This document shows positions 48,350-59,232 of a stretch of 64,000 bases of DNA, in pieces (within the stretch, counting starts at the first letter, position 1; every line of letters starts with the position of its first letter). Under the pieces are notes generated by a model. That model was not told the origin of the DNA. It was given only the letters and a program-made list of their open reading frames with translations, and ran no database searches. This DNA comes from Ancylobacter rudongensis (GTDB lineage: Bacteria; Pseudomonadota; Alphaproteobacteria; Rhizobiales; Xanthobacteraceae): NCBI RefSeq assembly GCF_900100155.1, contig NZ_FMTP01000005.1, positions 1-64,000 on the forward strand. The letters run 5' to 3'. The translations under genes were made by a program, and so were the position numbers.

Positions 48350-51300
48350 GTGCAGAACCTGCTGTTGACGATTGCGGGCGCCATCATACTGGCCGTCGCG
48401 GCGGCCTTCGCGGCGCCGTTCGTCGTTGACTGGTCGCAATGGCGCTCGACCTTCGAGGCACAGGCGGCCCGTACCCTGGGCGCGCCCGTGGTCATCCGTG
48501 GCCCGATCGACGCGCAGATCCTGCCCACACCGCGCGTGGTGCTGCGCGATGTGTCGATCGGCCTCGATGGCGGCGGCACCGGCATCACCGTGGAGGAACT
48601 CTCCGGGCGGCTCAATCTCGGCGCGCTGATGCGCGGCGAGGTGGTGGCCGACCATGTCGGTCTGCTGCGCCCTCGCGCCCGGCTCGTCGTAGACACCACA
48701 GGCAAGCTCTCGCTGCCCACCGGAGTTACCAAGCCCGGCGGTTTCAGCATCGCCGGGCTCTCCGTCACCGAGGGCGCGTTCGAGATCGTCGACCGCGCCA
48801 ATGAACGCACGCTCAAGCTCGATTCGGTCGATCTGACCGGCGAGGTCGGTGGGCCCACCGGCCCGGTGCGGCTGGAGGGTGAGGCCAATGCGGCCGGCCT
48901 GCGCCGCCGGGTGCGGCTCAACCTGACGCAATTCGCCGCCGCCGGCACCGCCAAGATGCGGCTCGGGGCGCAGAATGTCGGCTCGCCGCTCAGTGTCGAT
49001 GCCGACGGCGTGCTGAGCCTTGCCGGCGGAGCGCCGAGCTTTCGCGGCCGGGCGGCGCTGGTGCGCGCCGCGCCACCTGTCACGACCGCCGCTGTGCCGG
49101 GCAGCGCTGGTGCTGACATGCTCAAGGCCTGGAGCCTGTCGGCAAAGGTGGAGGCGACGCCGCAGGCGGTCGCCGCCAGCGATCTCAACCTGACACTCGA
49201 CGCCGCCGAGCGGCCAGTGGCGCTTTCCGGCGCCGCCCGGCTCGTCGGGGCTGCGCCGGGTCATCCCGAATCTCGGCTCGACCTGACATTGGCGGCGCGC
49301 CAGCTCGATCTCGGCGCCATGACCGGCGGCGCAACCCCGCTGGCGGCAACCGATGCACTGGCCCGCCTGCTGGCACCACTGGCCGATCTCGCGGTCGTCG
49401 GCTCGCTCGATCTCTCCAGCGACACGGTGCTGCTCGCCGGGGCCGCGGCGCGCGAGGTGAAGGCGGGTCTCGACTGGTCGCCCGGCGGCTGGCGCGCCCG
49501 CACGCTGGAGGCACGGCTGCCCGGCGGGGCACGGATCACGCTCTCCGGCAGCCTGCCGCGCGTGGCCGGCACCGGCGATGCGAACGCGGCCCTGTTCGGT
49601 GGCAGCGGGGTGCTAGAGGCGCAGGACCTGCCGGCCTTCGTTGCCTGGGCGGTGCCGCAGGCCAGTGGGCTTGTCGCCAGCCTTCCTGTCGGTGCGGCCC
49701 GGCTTTCCGGCGAGCTCAGCGTCAGTGCCGGCGGTTTCGCGCTGGACAAGATCGACCTTTCGGCCGGGGCGAGCCGGTTTGCCGGTACAGCAGCCTATAC
49801 GCTGCCGTCGGCCGCGGGGCGTGGCCGGATCGACGCGGTGCTGACCACGTCGGATGTCGATGTCGACGCGCTGCTGCCGCCGATTCAGCGTCTGGTGAAC
49901 CTCGGCGTGGGGACGACGGATCTCAATCTCAGCCTCAGCGGCCGGCAGGTGCGTCTTGCCGGGGGCAGCGCCCAAAGCCTCGACATTATCCTCAAGGGCG
50001 GAGCCGACGGCCTTGGGATCGAACGGCTCGCCATCGAGAATTTTGCCGGGCTCGATCTCACCGGCTCCGGCCGGCTTGCCGGCTTCGGTGCCGACACCAC
50101 CGGCAATGCCCGCTTTACCGCCAAGCTCTCCGGCGCGCGCGCCGATGGCCTGCCCGGGCTGGCGAGCGCCGTCGGCCTGACCCAGATCGAACCGTTCCTT
50201 GCCGCGACGCAGGCGAGCCTCGCGCCGGTGGACCTTTCCCTCACACTGGTGTCGCAGGCCGGTCGCACCACGATCGACGCGAATGGCCGGCTCGGAGGCC
50301 TGTCCGGCAGCGGGCAGATCGGGCTTGGCGCGGATGGCAAGCTGAGCGGCCGGGCCACGCTCGATGCACGCGATGGCAGCGCCGTGCTCTCCGGCGTCGG
50401 CGTGCCGGGCCTCCGCCCTAATCTCGGTCCGGCCCGCCTCACGCTCGATCTCGATCAGCGGATCGAGGCGACGCTGGATTTTGCCGGCACACGGCTGCGC
50501 GGAGAGGGCACGGCCGCTTTCGACGCCGCTGGCCGCCTCGACCCCGACCTCAACCTGACGCTGGAGAGCGCCGACCTCGCGGCGTTGGTGCTGCAGTTGG
50601 GAGCGTCCGGCCCCGGGACGGTGCCTGCACGGTTCACCGGAACGCTCGGCCGTGAGAGCGAGAGCTGGTGGATACGCGCGCTTTCCGGGTCGCTAGGCGA
50701 GCAGCGGCTCGACGGCGCCCTCGCCTACATGCCGGGCGAGCCGCTGCGGGCGGAGTTGGCCACGCCGCGCTGGAATGTGGCGACGGCGCTGGGTCTCGTC
50801 GTCGGCGCTTCCGGCGCGGGCGAGGCGGAGGGATGGTCGCGGGCCCGCTTCGGCCCGGCGCCGTTCGCTACCGTTGCCGCCGAGCTGAAGCTCAGTGTCG
50901 GGCGGTTCGACCTTCCCGGCGGACTGGCGCTTGGCGAGGCGAAAATCGTGGCGCGGCTCGCCGAAGGCAGGCTCGCGGTGGAGAGCGCCACCGGGACGCT
51001 GGCCGGAGGGACGTTCGCCGGTAAGTTCAACCTTGCCCGCGCCGGCGAGGCCGTGCAGTTCGACGGTCGACTGGGGCTGACCAGCGCCGAGAGCGCGGCG
51101 CTTTTTGCGGCCCTCGGTGTTACGCAGCCGAAGCTGCGCGGCCGTGTGAGCACCACGCTTGACGTCACCGGGCGGGGCAATTCGCCCTTCGCGCTGGCGA
51201 GCCAGCTACAAGGGCAGGGCAGCCTCGCCATCGAAGGACTGGAGGTAGACCAGAGCGACCCGAAGGCGCTGCAATATGTGATGCTGGCGACCGAGCGTGG

Positions 51301-51997
51301 CCCGCCGCCCGACCAGCAGCGCCTGGCGCAGCTGCTGAGCGACGGCCTGGCGCGCGCGCCGCTCAAGTTGGCGCGGGTGGAAAGCGCGGTTAGCGTGGTC
51401 GATGGCGTGGCGCGCACCAGTGCCGCCCGTCTGGCGACCGGCGACCAGCGTTTCGGCCTCAGCGGCGCGCTCGATATTCCAGCCCTGAGCTTCGAGGCCA
51501 CGCTGGAGATGCAGGATGTCGCCAGTGTGGGCCTGCCGGCCGCTCCCGCCGCAGCCGTGCAGTGGCGGGGCCCGCTTGCTGCGCCGGACCGCCGTTTCGA
51601 CCTCACCGCGCTGAGCACCGCCATCAACATGCGGGCGCTGGAGCGGGAAACCAAGCGGCTGGAAGCGGAATATGGCCGCACGCCGCTGACCGATGGCGGC
51701 GAGGCGACCGACGCTGGGCCGCTGCGCCGGTCCAATCCCTCGCAGGCGCCAGCCCCGCAAGCGGCGCCGCGCGCGGCCTCACCGAATGCCGCGCCGCGCC
51801 GCGCGCCGGCAACACCCACCGCCCCGCGCGTGCCGGCGAGCCCTACCCGGCCGGCCGCGCCACAATCCTATTATGGGCAATACACCCCGCCGGGGGCGAT
51901 GGTGCCGGGCAGCGCCGCGCCGCCGCTGGCGCCGCCGGTCGACATTCCCAATGATCCGCTGCGCAACCCGATGATCCTGCCGCCGCTGGCGCCGTGA
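48350..51997 (+). CDS. AsmA family protein, large envelope protein
   Basis: 1215 residues. An N-terminal membrane anchor (about 5-22) is followed by FVVDWSQWRSTFEAQAARTLGAPVVIRG, the typical AsmA opening. A very long repetitive beta-rich region with many LSLSGR/LxGxG units comes next, then an AsmA_2-like C-terminal part (GRGNSPFALASQLQGQGSL at about 960-980). It ends in a Pro/Ala-rich tail. AsmA-like proteins form long grooves that carry phospholipids between membranes. The start is a GTG at 48350 with GGAGGGA upstream. It is convergent with serB, with only 7 bases between stops. Confidence 0.85.
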   Translation: MQNLLLTIAGAIILAVAAAFAAPFVVDWSQWRSTFEAQAARTLGAPVVIRGPIDAQILPTPRVVLRDVSIGLDGGGTGITVEELSGRLNLGALMRGEVVADHVGLLRPRARLVVDTTGKLSLPTGVTKPGGFSIAGLSVTEGAFEIVDRANERTLKLDSVDLTGEVGGPTGPVRLEGEANAAGLRRRVRLNLTQFAAAGTAKMRLGAQNVGSPLSVDADGVLSLAGGAPSFRGRAALVRAAPPVTTAAVPGSAGADMLKAWSLSAKVEATPQAVAASDLNLTLDAAERPVALSGAARLVGAAPGHPESRLDLTLAARQLDLGAMTGGATPLAATDALARLLAPLADLAVVGSLDLSSDTVLLAGAAAREVKAGLDWSPGGWRARTLEARLPGGARITLSGSLPRVAGTGDANAALFGGSGVLEAQDLPAFVAWAVPQASGLVASLPVGAARLSGELSVSAGGFALDKIDLSAGASRFAGTAAYTLPSAAGRGRIDAVLTTSDVDVDALLPPIQRLVNLGVGTTDLNLSLSGRQVRLAGGSAQSLDIILKGGADGLGIERLAIENFAGLDLTGSGRLAGFGADTTGNARFTAKLSGARADGLPGLASAVGLTQIEPFLAATQASLAPVDLSLTLVSQAGRTTIDANGRLGGLSGSGQIGLGADGKLSGRATLDARDGSAVLSGVGVPGLRPNLGPARLTLDLDQRIEATLDFAGTRLRGEGTAAFDAAGRLDPDLNLTLESADLAALVLQLGASGPGTVPARFTGTLGRESESWWIRALSGSLGEQRLDGALAYMPGEPLRAELATPRWNVATALGLVVGASGAGEAEGWSRARFGPAPFATVAAELKLSVGRFDLPGGLALGEAKIVARLAEGRLAVESATGTLAGGTFAGKFNLARAGEAVQFDGRLGLTSAESAALFAALGVTQPKLRGRVSTTLDVTGRGNSPFALASQLQGQGSLAIEGLEVDQSDPKALQYVMLATERGPPPDQQRLAQLLSDGLARAPLKLARVESAVSVVDGVARTSAARLATGDQRFGLSGALDIPALSFEATLEMQDVASVGLPAAPAAAVQWRGPLAAPDRRFDLTALSTAINMRALERETKRLEAEYGRTPLTDGGEATDAGPLRRSNPSQAPAPQAAPRAASPNAAPRRAPATPTAPRVPASPTRPAAPQSYYGQYTPPGAMVPGSAAPPLAPPVDIPNDPLRNPMILPPLAP

Positions 51998-52004
51998 GCC
52001 CGGC

Positions 52005-52913
52005 TCAGCCGTCGACGAACTCGTCGGCGGCATAGCCCTGGAGATAGAGCAGGGCGGTGAGATCGCCGTGGTCGATCCGCACCTGTGCCGCCGCCGCGAC
52101 CGCCGGCTTGGCATGATAGGCGACGCCGAGGCCGGCCGCGCCGATCATGGCGAGATCATTGGCGCCATCGCCAACCGCGAGCGTTTCGGCAGGGGCGAGA
52201 TCGAGGCGGGTGCGCAACTCGATCAGCGAGGCGAGCTTGGCCTCGCGGCCGAGGATCGGCTCCTCCACCAGTCCGGCGAAGCTCTCGCCATCGGCGACCA
52301 GCACATTGGCGCGGTGGGCGTCAAAGCCGATCATGTCAGCCACGCGCGCGGTGAACAGGGTGAAGCCACCGGAGACCAGCAGCGTGTGGGTGCCGTGCGC
52401 CTTCATGGTCCGCACCAGCGTCGTGCCGCCCGGCGTGAGGCGGATGCGCTCGGCGATTACCGTGTCGACAACCGCCAGCGGCAAGCCCTTCAGCAGCGCC
52501 ACGCGCTCGCGCAGCGCTGGCTCGAAGGCGATCTCGCCGCGCATGGCACGCTCGGTGATGGCGGCGACATGCGTCTTCATGTCGGCATAATCGGCCAGTT
52601 CATCGATGCATTCCTGCCCGATCATGGTGGAATCCATGTCGGCGAGGAACAGCTTCTTGCGTCGCCCTTGCGCCGGGAGCAGCGCCACATCGATTGGGGC
52701 GCCGGCCAGCACCGCGCGCAATGCCTCGACGTCGGCCGCACCGTGATGTGCGATTTCCACCGCGATGCCGGGATTGAGCCAGCGCGTCGCGCCGGGTGCG
52801 GGCAGGGCGGCGCGGGCGCGGGCGAGGAGCGCGTCATCCACCGCCGGGGCCGCGGGGTGCGAGACGAGGACAGCGACGTGGGAAAGCGGGGCAGGGGAAG
52901 CGGAATGCGTCAT
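52005..52913 (-). CDS. serB: Phosphoserine phosphatase SerB
   Basis: 302 residues. An N-terminal regulatory region of about 80 residues precedes the HAD domain. The nucleophile motif [16 protein letters not shown], the [12 protein letters not shown] motif II and [23 protein letters not shown] (motifs III/IV) are all present. It does the last step of serine synthesis. The start is 50 bases from that of the divergent miaA, so both promoters share this short gap. Confidence 0.94.
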   Translation of the reverse strand: MTHSASPAPLSHVAVLVSHPAAPAVDDALLARARAALPAPGATRWLNPGIAVEIAHHGAADVEALRAVLAGAPIDVALLPAQGRRKKLFLADMDSTMIGQECIDELADYADMKTHVAAITERAMRGEIAFEPALRERVALLKGLPLAVVDTVIAERIRLTPGGTTLVRTMKAHGTHTLLVSGGFTLFTARVADMIGFDAHRANVLVADGESFAGLVEEPILGREAKLASLIELRTRLDLAPAETLAVGDGANDLAMIGAAGLGVAYHAKPAVAAAAQVRIDHGDLTALLYLQGYAADEFVDG

Positions 52914-52963
52914 GGCTGCAACTGGGACCTTGCCGCCGGGCCGGCATCGGGCAAAAAGGCAGG

Positions 52964-53914
52964 ATGGAAACCCGGAAAAGCGAGGCGGACGTGACCGCGA
53001 GAGCTGCGCGCCCGCGCGCCGTGCTTATTGCAGGACCGACCGCGAGCGGCAAGTCGGCGCTGGCGCTTGCCTTGGCCGAACGGGTCGGTGGCGTCGTGAT
53101 CAATGCCGATTCCATGCAGGTCTATCGCGACCTCCGGGTGCTCTCGGCGCGGCCGACGGTCGAGGAGGAAGCGCGCGCACCTCACCGCCTCTACGGCCAT
53201 GTCGACGGGCGCGCGGACTATTCGGTCGCGCACTGGCTGGAGGAGGCGCGGGCCACGCTGGGCGAGGCCGAGCGCGAGGGGCGGCTGCCTATCTTCACCG
53301 GCGGCACCGGGCTCTATTTCAAGGCGCTGACGCAGGGGCTCTCGCCCATCCCGGCAATACCGGCCGAGGTGCGCGAGAGGGTGCGCGGCCTAGCGCTCGA
53401 CGCGCCGGACCTGCATGCGCGGCTGCAAGCGGTCGATCCGGAGACGGCGGCGCGGCTGCGGCCGTCCGACACGCAGCGGCTGATGCGGGCGCTGGAAGTG
53501 TTCGAGGGGACCGGCCGACCGCTGGCGCGCTGGCAGCAGGAGACGGCCGAGCCGCCGGTGCTGGCGGCCGAGAGCGCCGTGCGGCTCTTCCTCGCCACCG
53601 ACCGGGCGGCCCTGCGTGCGCGCATCGCCGAACGCTTTCACGCCATGATGGGGCAGGGCGCTCTGGAGGAGGCGCGGGCCTTGCTGGCGCGCGGCCTGCC
53701 GGCGGATCGCACGCTTTTGAAGGCGCACGGCATGCCGTGGTTCGCCCGCCATCTCGCCGGCGAGATCCCGCTGGACGCGGCGGTGGATGGGGCGATCCTC
53801 GACACAAGGCACTATGCCAAGCGGCAGGACACCTGGTTCCGCCACCAGCTCGACGGCTGGACGGCGCTGCCCAGGGAGCAGGCCGTGGCCTGGCTGGAGC
53901 GTGCGGTCGGCTGA
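52964..53914 (+). CDS. miaA: tRNA dimethylallyltransferase MiaA
   Basis: 316 residues. The P-loop is [16 protein letters not shown] (about 25-40), followed by [23 protein letters not shown] and the tRNA-binding region [16 protein letters not shown]. It adds a dimethylallyl group to N6 of A37 in tRNAs reading UNN codons. The frame is open upstream, but homology and ribosome site (AAGGCAGG) fit ATG 52964. The stop is 6 bases from that of convergent msrQ. Confidence 0.94.
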   Translation: METRKSEADVTARAARPRAVLIAGPTASGKSALALALAERVGGVVINADSMQVYRDLRVLSARPTVEEEARAPHRLYGHVDGRADYSVAHWLEEARATLGEAEREGRLPIFTGGTGLYFKALTQGLSPIPAIPAEVRERVRGLALDAPDLHARLQAVDPETAARLRPSDTQRLMRALEVFEGTGRPLARWQQETAEPPVLAAESAVRLFLATDRAALRARIAERFHAMMGQGALEEARALLARGLPADRTLLKAHGMPWFARHLAGEIPLDAAVDGAILDTRHYAKRQDTWFRHQLDGWTALPREQAVAWLERAVG

Positions 53915-53920
53915 CGGCGC

Positions 53921-54892
53921 TCACGCCCGCGCGGTGCGCCTCGCGGGGAGAGGGCGCAGCCACAGGGCGGCTTCGCTCAGCAGTGCCACGCCAAGCCCGG
54001 CCCCCGCCACCCACCAGCTTGGGCTGATGGCATAGGCGAAGGAAAGGTTGGCCGCCAGCACCCGCGCCGGGTCTATGCCGGTGGCGGCGGCGTACCAGCC
54101 GGCCTCGATCAGCGCGGTGAGCAGCCCCGACAGGGCAGCCAGCGCGACGAGGTTGAAAATGCCGGTGCCGCGCCCGTAATGCTGCATCACCCGCCAGCCC
54201 ATGAGCCAGACGAAGAAGCCGGTCATCAGCACCGGCTGGGTCACGTCGAGCTTCTGCTGCATGAAGAAATGCAGCAGGGCGAGCGCGGTGGCGGGATAGA
54301 CCAGCCGGTGCAGCCGGTTCCAGCGCGGCCCGCCGAGGCGACGGATGGCGCCGTCCCAGGAGGTCGCGGACAGCGTGGCGAAGGCGAGCAGCGCGACAAA
54401 GCCGATGGTGAGGTAGATTCGCAGCACGATTTCACTCGCTGCCGTGGCGAGGCTGCCGGTGTCGAACAGATAGACCACGAAATGCACGCCGATCAGGAAG
54501 GCGGCGCCGAGGCCGAGGGTGCGGCGGGTGAGCAGCAATTTCGGCCAGTTAAACAAGCGGCGCGCCGGCGTGACCGCGAGCGAGAGCAGCAGCAGGCGCA
54601 CCGCCCAGTCGCCGACGAAATGGATGATCTGGATCAGCGGGCGGGCGCCCAGCGCCACCTCGCCGCCCAAGGCCCCACCCCCGAGCGCCCCGCCGGGCGG
54701 AGGGCCGCCGAGACCGGGGGCGCCCAAACCCGCCCCACCGAGTCCCGGCCCACCGAGCCCGGGAGCGTCCGGCGCGGCGAAGCCGCCGCCGAGCGCCTGC
54801 GCCAGCAGCAGGCCGAGGGGGAGGAGGACGACCAGCAGCGCGCCGATCTTCTCAGTACTGAGCTTGCCGGAATTTTCGCGCAGGAAGGGCAT
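53921..54892 (-). CDS. msrQ: Heme-binding membrane subunit MsrQ, with Gly/Pro repeat insertion
   Basis: 323 residues, against about 200 for usual MsrQ. From residue 82 onward it is a standard ferric-reductase-like membrane domain: HFVGDWAVRLLLLSLAVTP, GVHFVVYLFD and LHRLVYPATALALLHFF, with conserved His for heme. Residues 37-80 are a Gly/Leu/Pro/Ala-rich tandem repeat (units GLGGPGLGG, GLGAPGLGG) inserted after the first membrane segment. The N-terminus (MPFLRENSGKLSTEKIG) differs from usual. MsrQ delivers quinone electrons to MsrP, which repairs oxidised periplasmic methionines. No msrP gene is adjacent. Confidence 0.82.
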   Translation of the reverse strand: MPFLRENSGKLSTEKIGALLVVLLPLGLLLAQALGGGFAAPDAPGLGGPGLGGAGLGAPGLGGPPPGGALGGGALGGEVALGARPLIQIIHFVGDWAVRLLLLSLAVTPARRLFNWPKLLLTRRTLGLGAAFLIGVHFVVYLFDTGSLATAASEIVLRIYLTIGFVALLAFATLSATSWDGAIRRLGGPRWNRLHRLVYPATALALLHFFMQQKLDVTQPVLMTGFFVWLMGWRVMQHYGRGTGIFNLVALAALSGLLTALIEAGWYAAATGIDPARVLAANLSFAYAISPSWWVAGAGLGVALLSEAALWLRPLPARRTARA

Positions 54893-55042
54893 GGGCGGTC
54901 CGCTGGGGTCGGTGACGGGGCAGTTCCCCGCCTATACGCTCGCAGCGGCGTCGGAATTTCAACGGCGGCGCGCACGATGATGTGATGCCGCCTGAAACGG
55001 GAGGGCGTTCCTGACAGAGGCGTGGACCGCCCCGCCGCTTCC

Positions 55043-56130
55043 TCACTCCTCGAAGATGCGGGTCACATGGCCCATCTTGCGGCCGGGGCGGGCCTCGGCC
55101 TTGCCATAGAGGTGCAGATGCGCGCCGGGCTCGTCCAGAATGGCCTGCCAGTCGTCGGCCTCGTCGCCGATGAGATTGGTCATCTCGACATGGCCGAGCC
55201 GCTCCACCGCCCCGAGCGGCCAGCCGGCAATGGCACGCACATGCTGCTCGAACTGGCTGGTGACGGCCCCGTCCAGCGTCCAGTGGCCGGAATTGTGCAC
55301 ACGAGGGGCGATCTCGTTGACGATCACTCCCTGCGCGCCGTCGACCACGACGAGGAACATCTCCACCGCGAACACGCCGACATAGCCGAGCGATTCACCA
55401 ATGCGCCGCGCGATCTCGCGGGCCACCGCATCCACCGCCGGGGTCACATTGGCCGGGACCGTGGAGCGGAACAGGATGTGATGGCGGTGCTCGTTCTCCG
55501 TCACCTCATAGGCCTTGAAGCGGCCATCCTCGGTGCGAGCGGCGACCACGGAGACCTCGCGCTCGAACGGCACGAAACCTTCGAGGATCGAGGGATGGCG
55601 ACCGACCGCCTCGAACGCGGCCGCAGCATCGTCACCCTCGCGGATGATGACCTGCCCCTTGCCATCATAGCCGAAGCGCCGGGTCTTCAGCACCGCCGGG
55701 CGGCCGATCTCGGCAAGCGCCGCCTCCAGCTCCGCCTCGTCCTGCACGGCGGCGAAGGGCGCGGTCTCGATGCCGAGGCGGGAGACGAAGGTCTTCTCGT
55801 CCAGCCGGTCCTGGGTGATGCCCAGCGCCCGCGCACCGGGATGCACCGGCACGTGGCGGGACAGGAATTCCGCAGTGTAGACCGGCACGTTCTCGAATTC
55901 GTAGGTGACGACGTCGACCGCCTTGGCGAAGTGCTCCAGTGCGCCGAAATCGTCATAGGCGGCGCGGGTGTGGGTGCCCGCCACATCGAAGGCCGGGCTG
56001 CCTTCCTCGGGAGCGTAGATATGCGTCTTCAGCCCGAGCGGGGCGGCGGCAAGGGCGATCATGCGGGCCAGCTGGCCGCCGCCGAGAATGCCGATCGTGT
56101 CGCCGGGGGCGAGAATGCGGGAGGGGAGGC

Positions 56131-56134
<4 letters not shown>
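55043..56134 (-). CDS. purK: N5-carboxyaminoimidazole ribonucleotide synthase PurK
   Basis: 363 residues. ATP-grasp enzyme: [21 protein letters not shown] at the N-terminus, [26 protein letters not shown] and [14 protein letters not shown] near the metal site. It carboxylates AIR with ATP and bicarbonate, and its product goes to PurE. The start overlaps the purE stop (ATGA), so purE-purK is a coupled two-gene operon. Confidence 0.95.
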
Positions 56135-56640
<506 letters not shown>

Positions 56641-56938
56641 TCTGTCTATCCACACCTTTAGGGAAAGGCGGGGATTATAGGAATCGCCGCCCCGGGAGCA
56701 AGGGAAGATGACATTTGCGCCGGACCGAGTTTTGCCAGGAGCCCGCCAGCGGCGGCCGGGTTATGCTTAACACGGCCTTTACCAAGCCCCGGCAAAGTGG
56801 CCGGCGAGAAAATCCCGGAGGATCCCCCTGCCGTGTTCGTGAGTTGAACCGTCTGTGGGCTGTGGTCAGATCGTCGCCGAATCCCTGCCGGGAGAGGCGA
56901 GGCCGGTCTGTCCGGGGCGGGAACAAGCGGAGAAGTCG
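56641..56938. other. Divergent intergenic region, purE and L,D-transpeptidase
   Basis: 298 bases without a supported gene. It must hold promoters for both directions. TTAACACGGCCTTTA (56767-56781) is a weak CtrA-like TTAA-N7-TTTA element. A good ribosome site (GGAGAAG) lies at the right end for the transpeptidase gene. No operator-like palindrome stands out. Confidence 0.45.
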
Positions 56939-59038
56939 ATGTCCGGTCGCGGCGTAACGGGTAAGGTCGAGAGGCGCGGCGTGGTTTGCCGGAGCGCAGG
57001 CGCAACGCGGCTGTTGACGGTGGCGGGTCTCGCCCTTGCGGCTGCCAGCGGCACCGTTCTTTCCGTTGCGGCGCAGGAGAGCGGCGCGGCGACGACCGGC
57101 AGCGCCATCGCCGTCGGCCGCGCCGGCCATGGTACCGGCGATGATCGCCCCGCTTTCGATGCCGGCGCGGCGGGTATGCTGCGCTCGGGCGAGGCGGCGG
57201 CGGCCCTGTCGGCGATCGCCGATGACGGCCAGCCCTTCGATGCGCTCGATCCGCGTCGCCCCAGCCCGGCCCGTAGCGCGGCGCTGGCGCTGTACGGCCC
57301 GGCCATGCCTCTTGCCGCCGAATCCATTGCTGCCGAGCCTGGCGCGGTGGTTCTGCCCTCCGCGCCGACGGTGGGCGACGGCGCGCCCGGCCTTGGCGAG
57401 GGCACGTCTGGCACCGCGACAGATAAGGGTGCCGCACCTGGACCGGCTTTGGCGGCTCCAGCGGCGTCGGCAGGCGAATCGGCATTTGCAATGCGGCTCG
57501 CGGCGATCGTCGGGAGCGAGCTGGGGCGGTTTTCCACCCGGTCGGCCGATCGGGAGACGCTGGCCGCCTACTATGCGGCGCGGAATTTCCAACCCGCCTT
57601 CACCGACGAGGGCGGCCTCGCCCCGCTCGGTCAGGTTGCGCTCGACACCTTCGCCGCCGCCGGAACCGAAGGGCTCGATCCCGCCGACTACGCCGTGCCG
57701 CCGATTCCGGCCGGTGCCGACGCGGCGCAGCGTGCCGAGACCGAGATGCGGCTCGCCGCTGCGACGCTGCTCTATGCGCGCCATGTGCAAAGCGGCCGGT
57801 TCGATCCCAAGACGCTGTCCAAGGACATCGACCCGAGCCCGACCGTGCCCGATTCGGCGGCGGTGCTGGCGCGTGTCGGCGGTGCCCGGGACGTGCAGGA
57901 GGCGCGCGCCGCCCTTGCCAGCTTCGCCCCGCAATATGACCAGTACCGGCTGCTGAAGGAGCAACTGGCGCAGCTGCAGGCGCAGGGGCAGGTCGTCTCC
58001 CACGCTCCCATTCCTCCCGGGCCTTCGCTGCGGCCGGGCGAGAGCGACCCACGCGTGCCGTTGCTGCGCGCCCGCCTCGGCGTTGGCGTCGATGCTGGCG
58101 CGCAAGAGGGAGACGAGTTCTATGATGGCCGTCTGGTGGACGCGGTGCGCGCCTTCCAGCGCCTCGCCGGCCAGTCGGTCGACGGCATTGTCGGTCGCAA
58201 CACGCTGGCGGCGCTGAACGACGCCGGCGCCGATCCGATTCCCGACATCATCGCCAACATGGAACGCTGGCGCTGGCTGCCGCACGAGGTCGCGCCGGCC
58301 TATGTGATGGTGAACATTCCCGAATTCATGGTCCGTATCGTGGTGGACGGCAGCCCTGTTCACGAGACGCGGGTGGTGGTCGGCAAGCCGGAGACGCAGA
58401 CGCCGATCCTCAGCGAGAGCATGCAATATGCGGTATTCAATCCGTCCTGGCATGTGCCGCCGAGCATCATCCGCAACGAGATGCTGCCCAAGCTGAGGGC
58501 GGACCCCTATGCGCTGGTGCGCCAGGGCATCGATGTGGTGCGCAATGGCAGGGTGATCGATCCCGGCACGGTGGACTGGCGCCGCGCTGGCACGCAGGGC
58601 TATTCGTTCCGGCAGGAGCCGGGTGAGCGCAATGCGCTGGGCCGCATGAAGTTCATGTTTCCCAACAAGCACTCGGTCTATCTGCACGACACGCCGAGCC
58701 GGGCGCTGTTTGCCCGCGACCGCCGCGCCTTCAGCCATGGCTGTGTGCGCGTGCATGAGCCGATGGAGTTTGCCGAGGCGCTGTTTGCGCTTGGCCGGCC
58801 TGGCGAGGGCTGGAGTCAGCAGCGGCTGTCGCGTCTGCTCGGCGGCAACGAAAAATCACTGCCGTTGAAGAATAAATTCCCCGTCCACCTCGTCTATTTC
58901 ACAAGCTTCGTGGACGGAAACGGGCAATTGGTGACGCGCGAGGACCTCTACGGCACCAACGCCGCCACCAAATCGGCGCTTGGCATCGGCGGTGCGCGCC
59001 AGTTTGCCGACCGCCGGGCGGAAACGGTGCGGCGCTGA
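56939..59038 (+). CDS. L,D-transpeptidase, YcbB (LdtD) type
   Basis: 699 residues. A signal or anchor region (about 20-45) precedes a long low-complexity Ala/Gly-rich stretch to about residue 180. A scaffold domain (about 190-370, beginning LGRFSTRSADRETLAAYYAARNFQPAF) follows. A peptidoglycan-binding helix bundle contains VDAVRAFQRLAGQSVDGIVG. The YkuD catalytic domain has the active-site SHGCVRV with Cys602. It makes 3-3 cross-links between diaminopimelate residues or attaches proteins to the wall, in the periplasm. It probably belongs with the DUF882 gene downstream, 194 bases away. Confidence 0.93.
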   Translation: MSGRGVTGKVERRGVVCRSAGATRLLTVAGLALAAASGTVLSVAAQESGAATTGSAIAVGRAGHGTGDDRPAFDAGAAGMLRSGEAAAALSAIADDGQPFDALDPRRPSPARSAALALYGPAMPLAAESIAAEPGAVVLPSAPTVGDGAPGLGEGTSGTATDKGAAPGPALAAPAASAGESAFAMRLAAIVGSELGRFSTRSADRETLAAYYAARNFQPAFTDEGGLAPLGQVALDTFAAAGTEGLDPADYAVPPIPAGADAAQRAETEMRLAAATLLYARHVQSGRFDPKTLSKDIDPSPTVPDSAAVLARVGGARDVQEARAALASFAPQYDQYRLLKEQLAQLQAQGQVVSHAPIPPGPSLRPGESDPRVPLLRARLGVGVDAGAQEGDEFYDGRLVDAVRAFQRLAGQSVDGIVGRNTLAALNDAGADPIPDIIANMERWRWLPHEVAPAYVMVNIPEFMVRIVVDGSPVHETRVVVGKPETQTPILSESMQYAVFNPSWHVPPSIIRNEMLPKLRADPYALVRQGIDVVRNGRVIDPGTVDWRRAGTQGYSFRQEPGERNALGRMKFMFPNKHSVYLHDTPSRALFARDRRAFSHGCVRVHEPMEFAEALFALGRPGEGWSQQRLSRLLGGNEKSLPLKNKFPVHLVYFTSFVDGNGQLVTREDLYGTNAATKSALGIGGARQFADRRAETVRR

Positions 59039-59232
59039 CGTCGAGAAAGGCAGCCCCGCACCAGCGCCCTGTGGCATGCTGGGCACGGTCGAGCATAAAA
59101 TGTGGACGGGAGCGGTAATCGCCGGTGAATTTGACCGCGCGGCACTCTTTTGCCACAGTGGGTTCCTAGTCCGAAAGGCAATAGGCGTGGGGGCGGGGTC
59201 GTAATGACCTCTTAACCAAACCCGACAAGACT

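Noticed and set aside
56767..56781. TTAA-N7-TTTA as a CtrA site for the L,D-transpeptidase gene
   Set aside because: It matches but lies about 160 bases from the start with no second element, so it was noted only within the intergenic entry.
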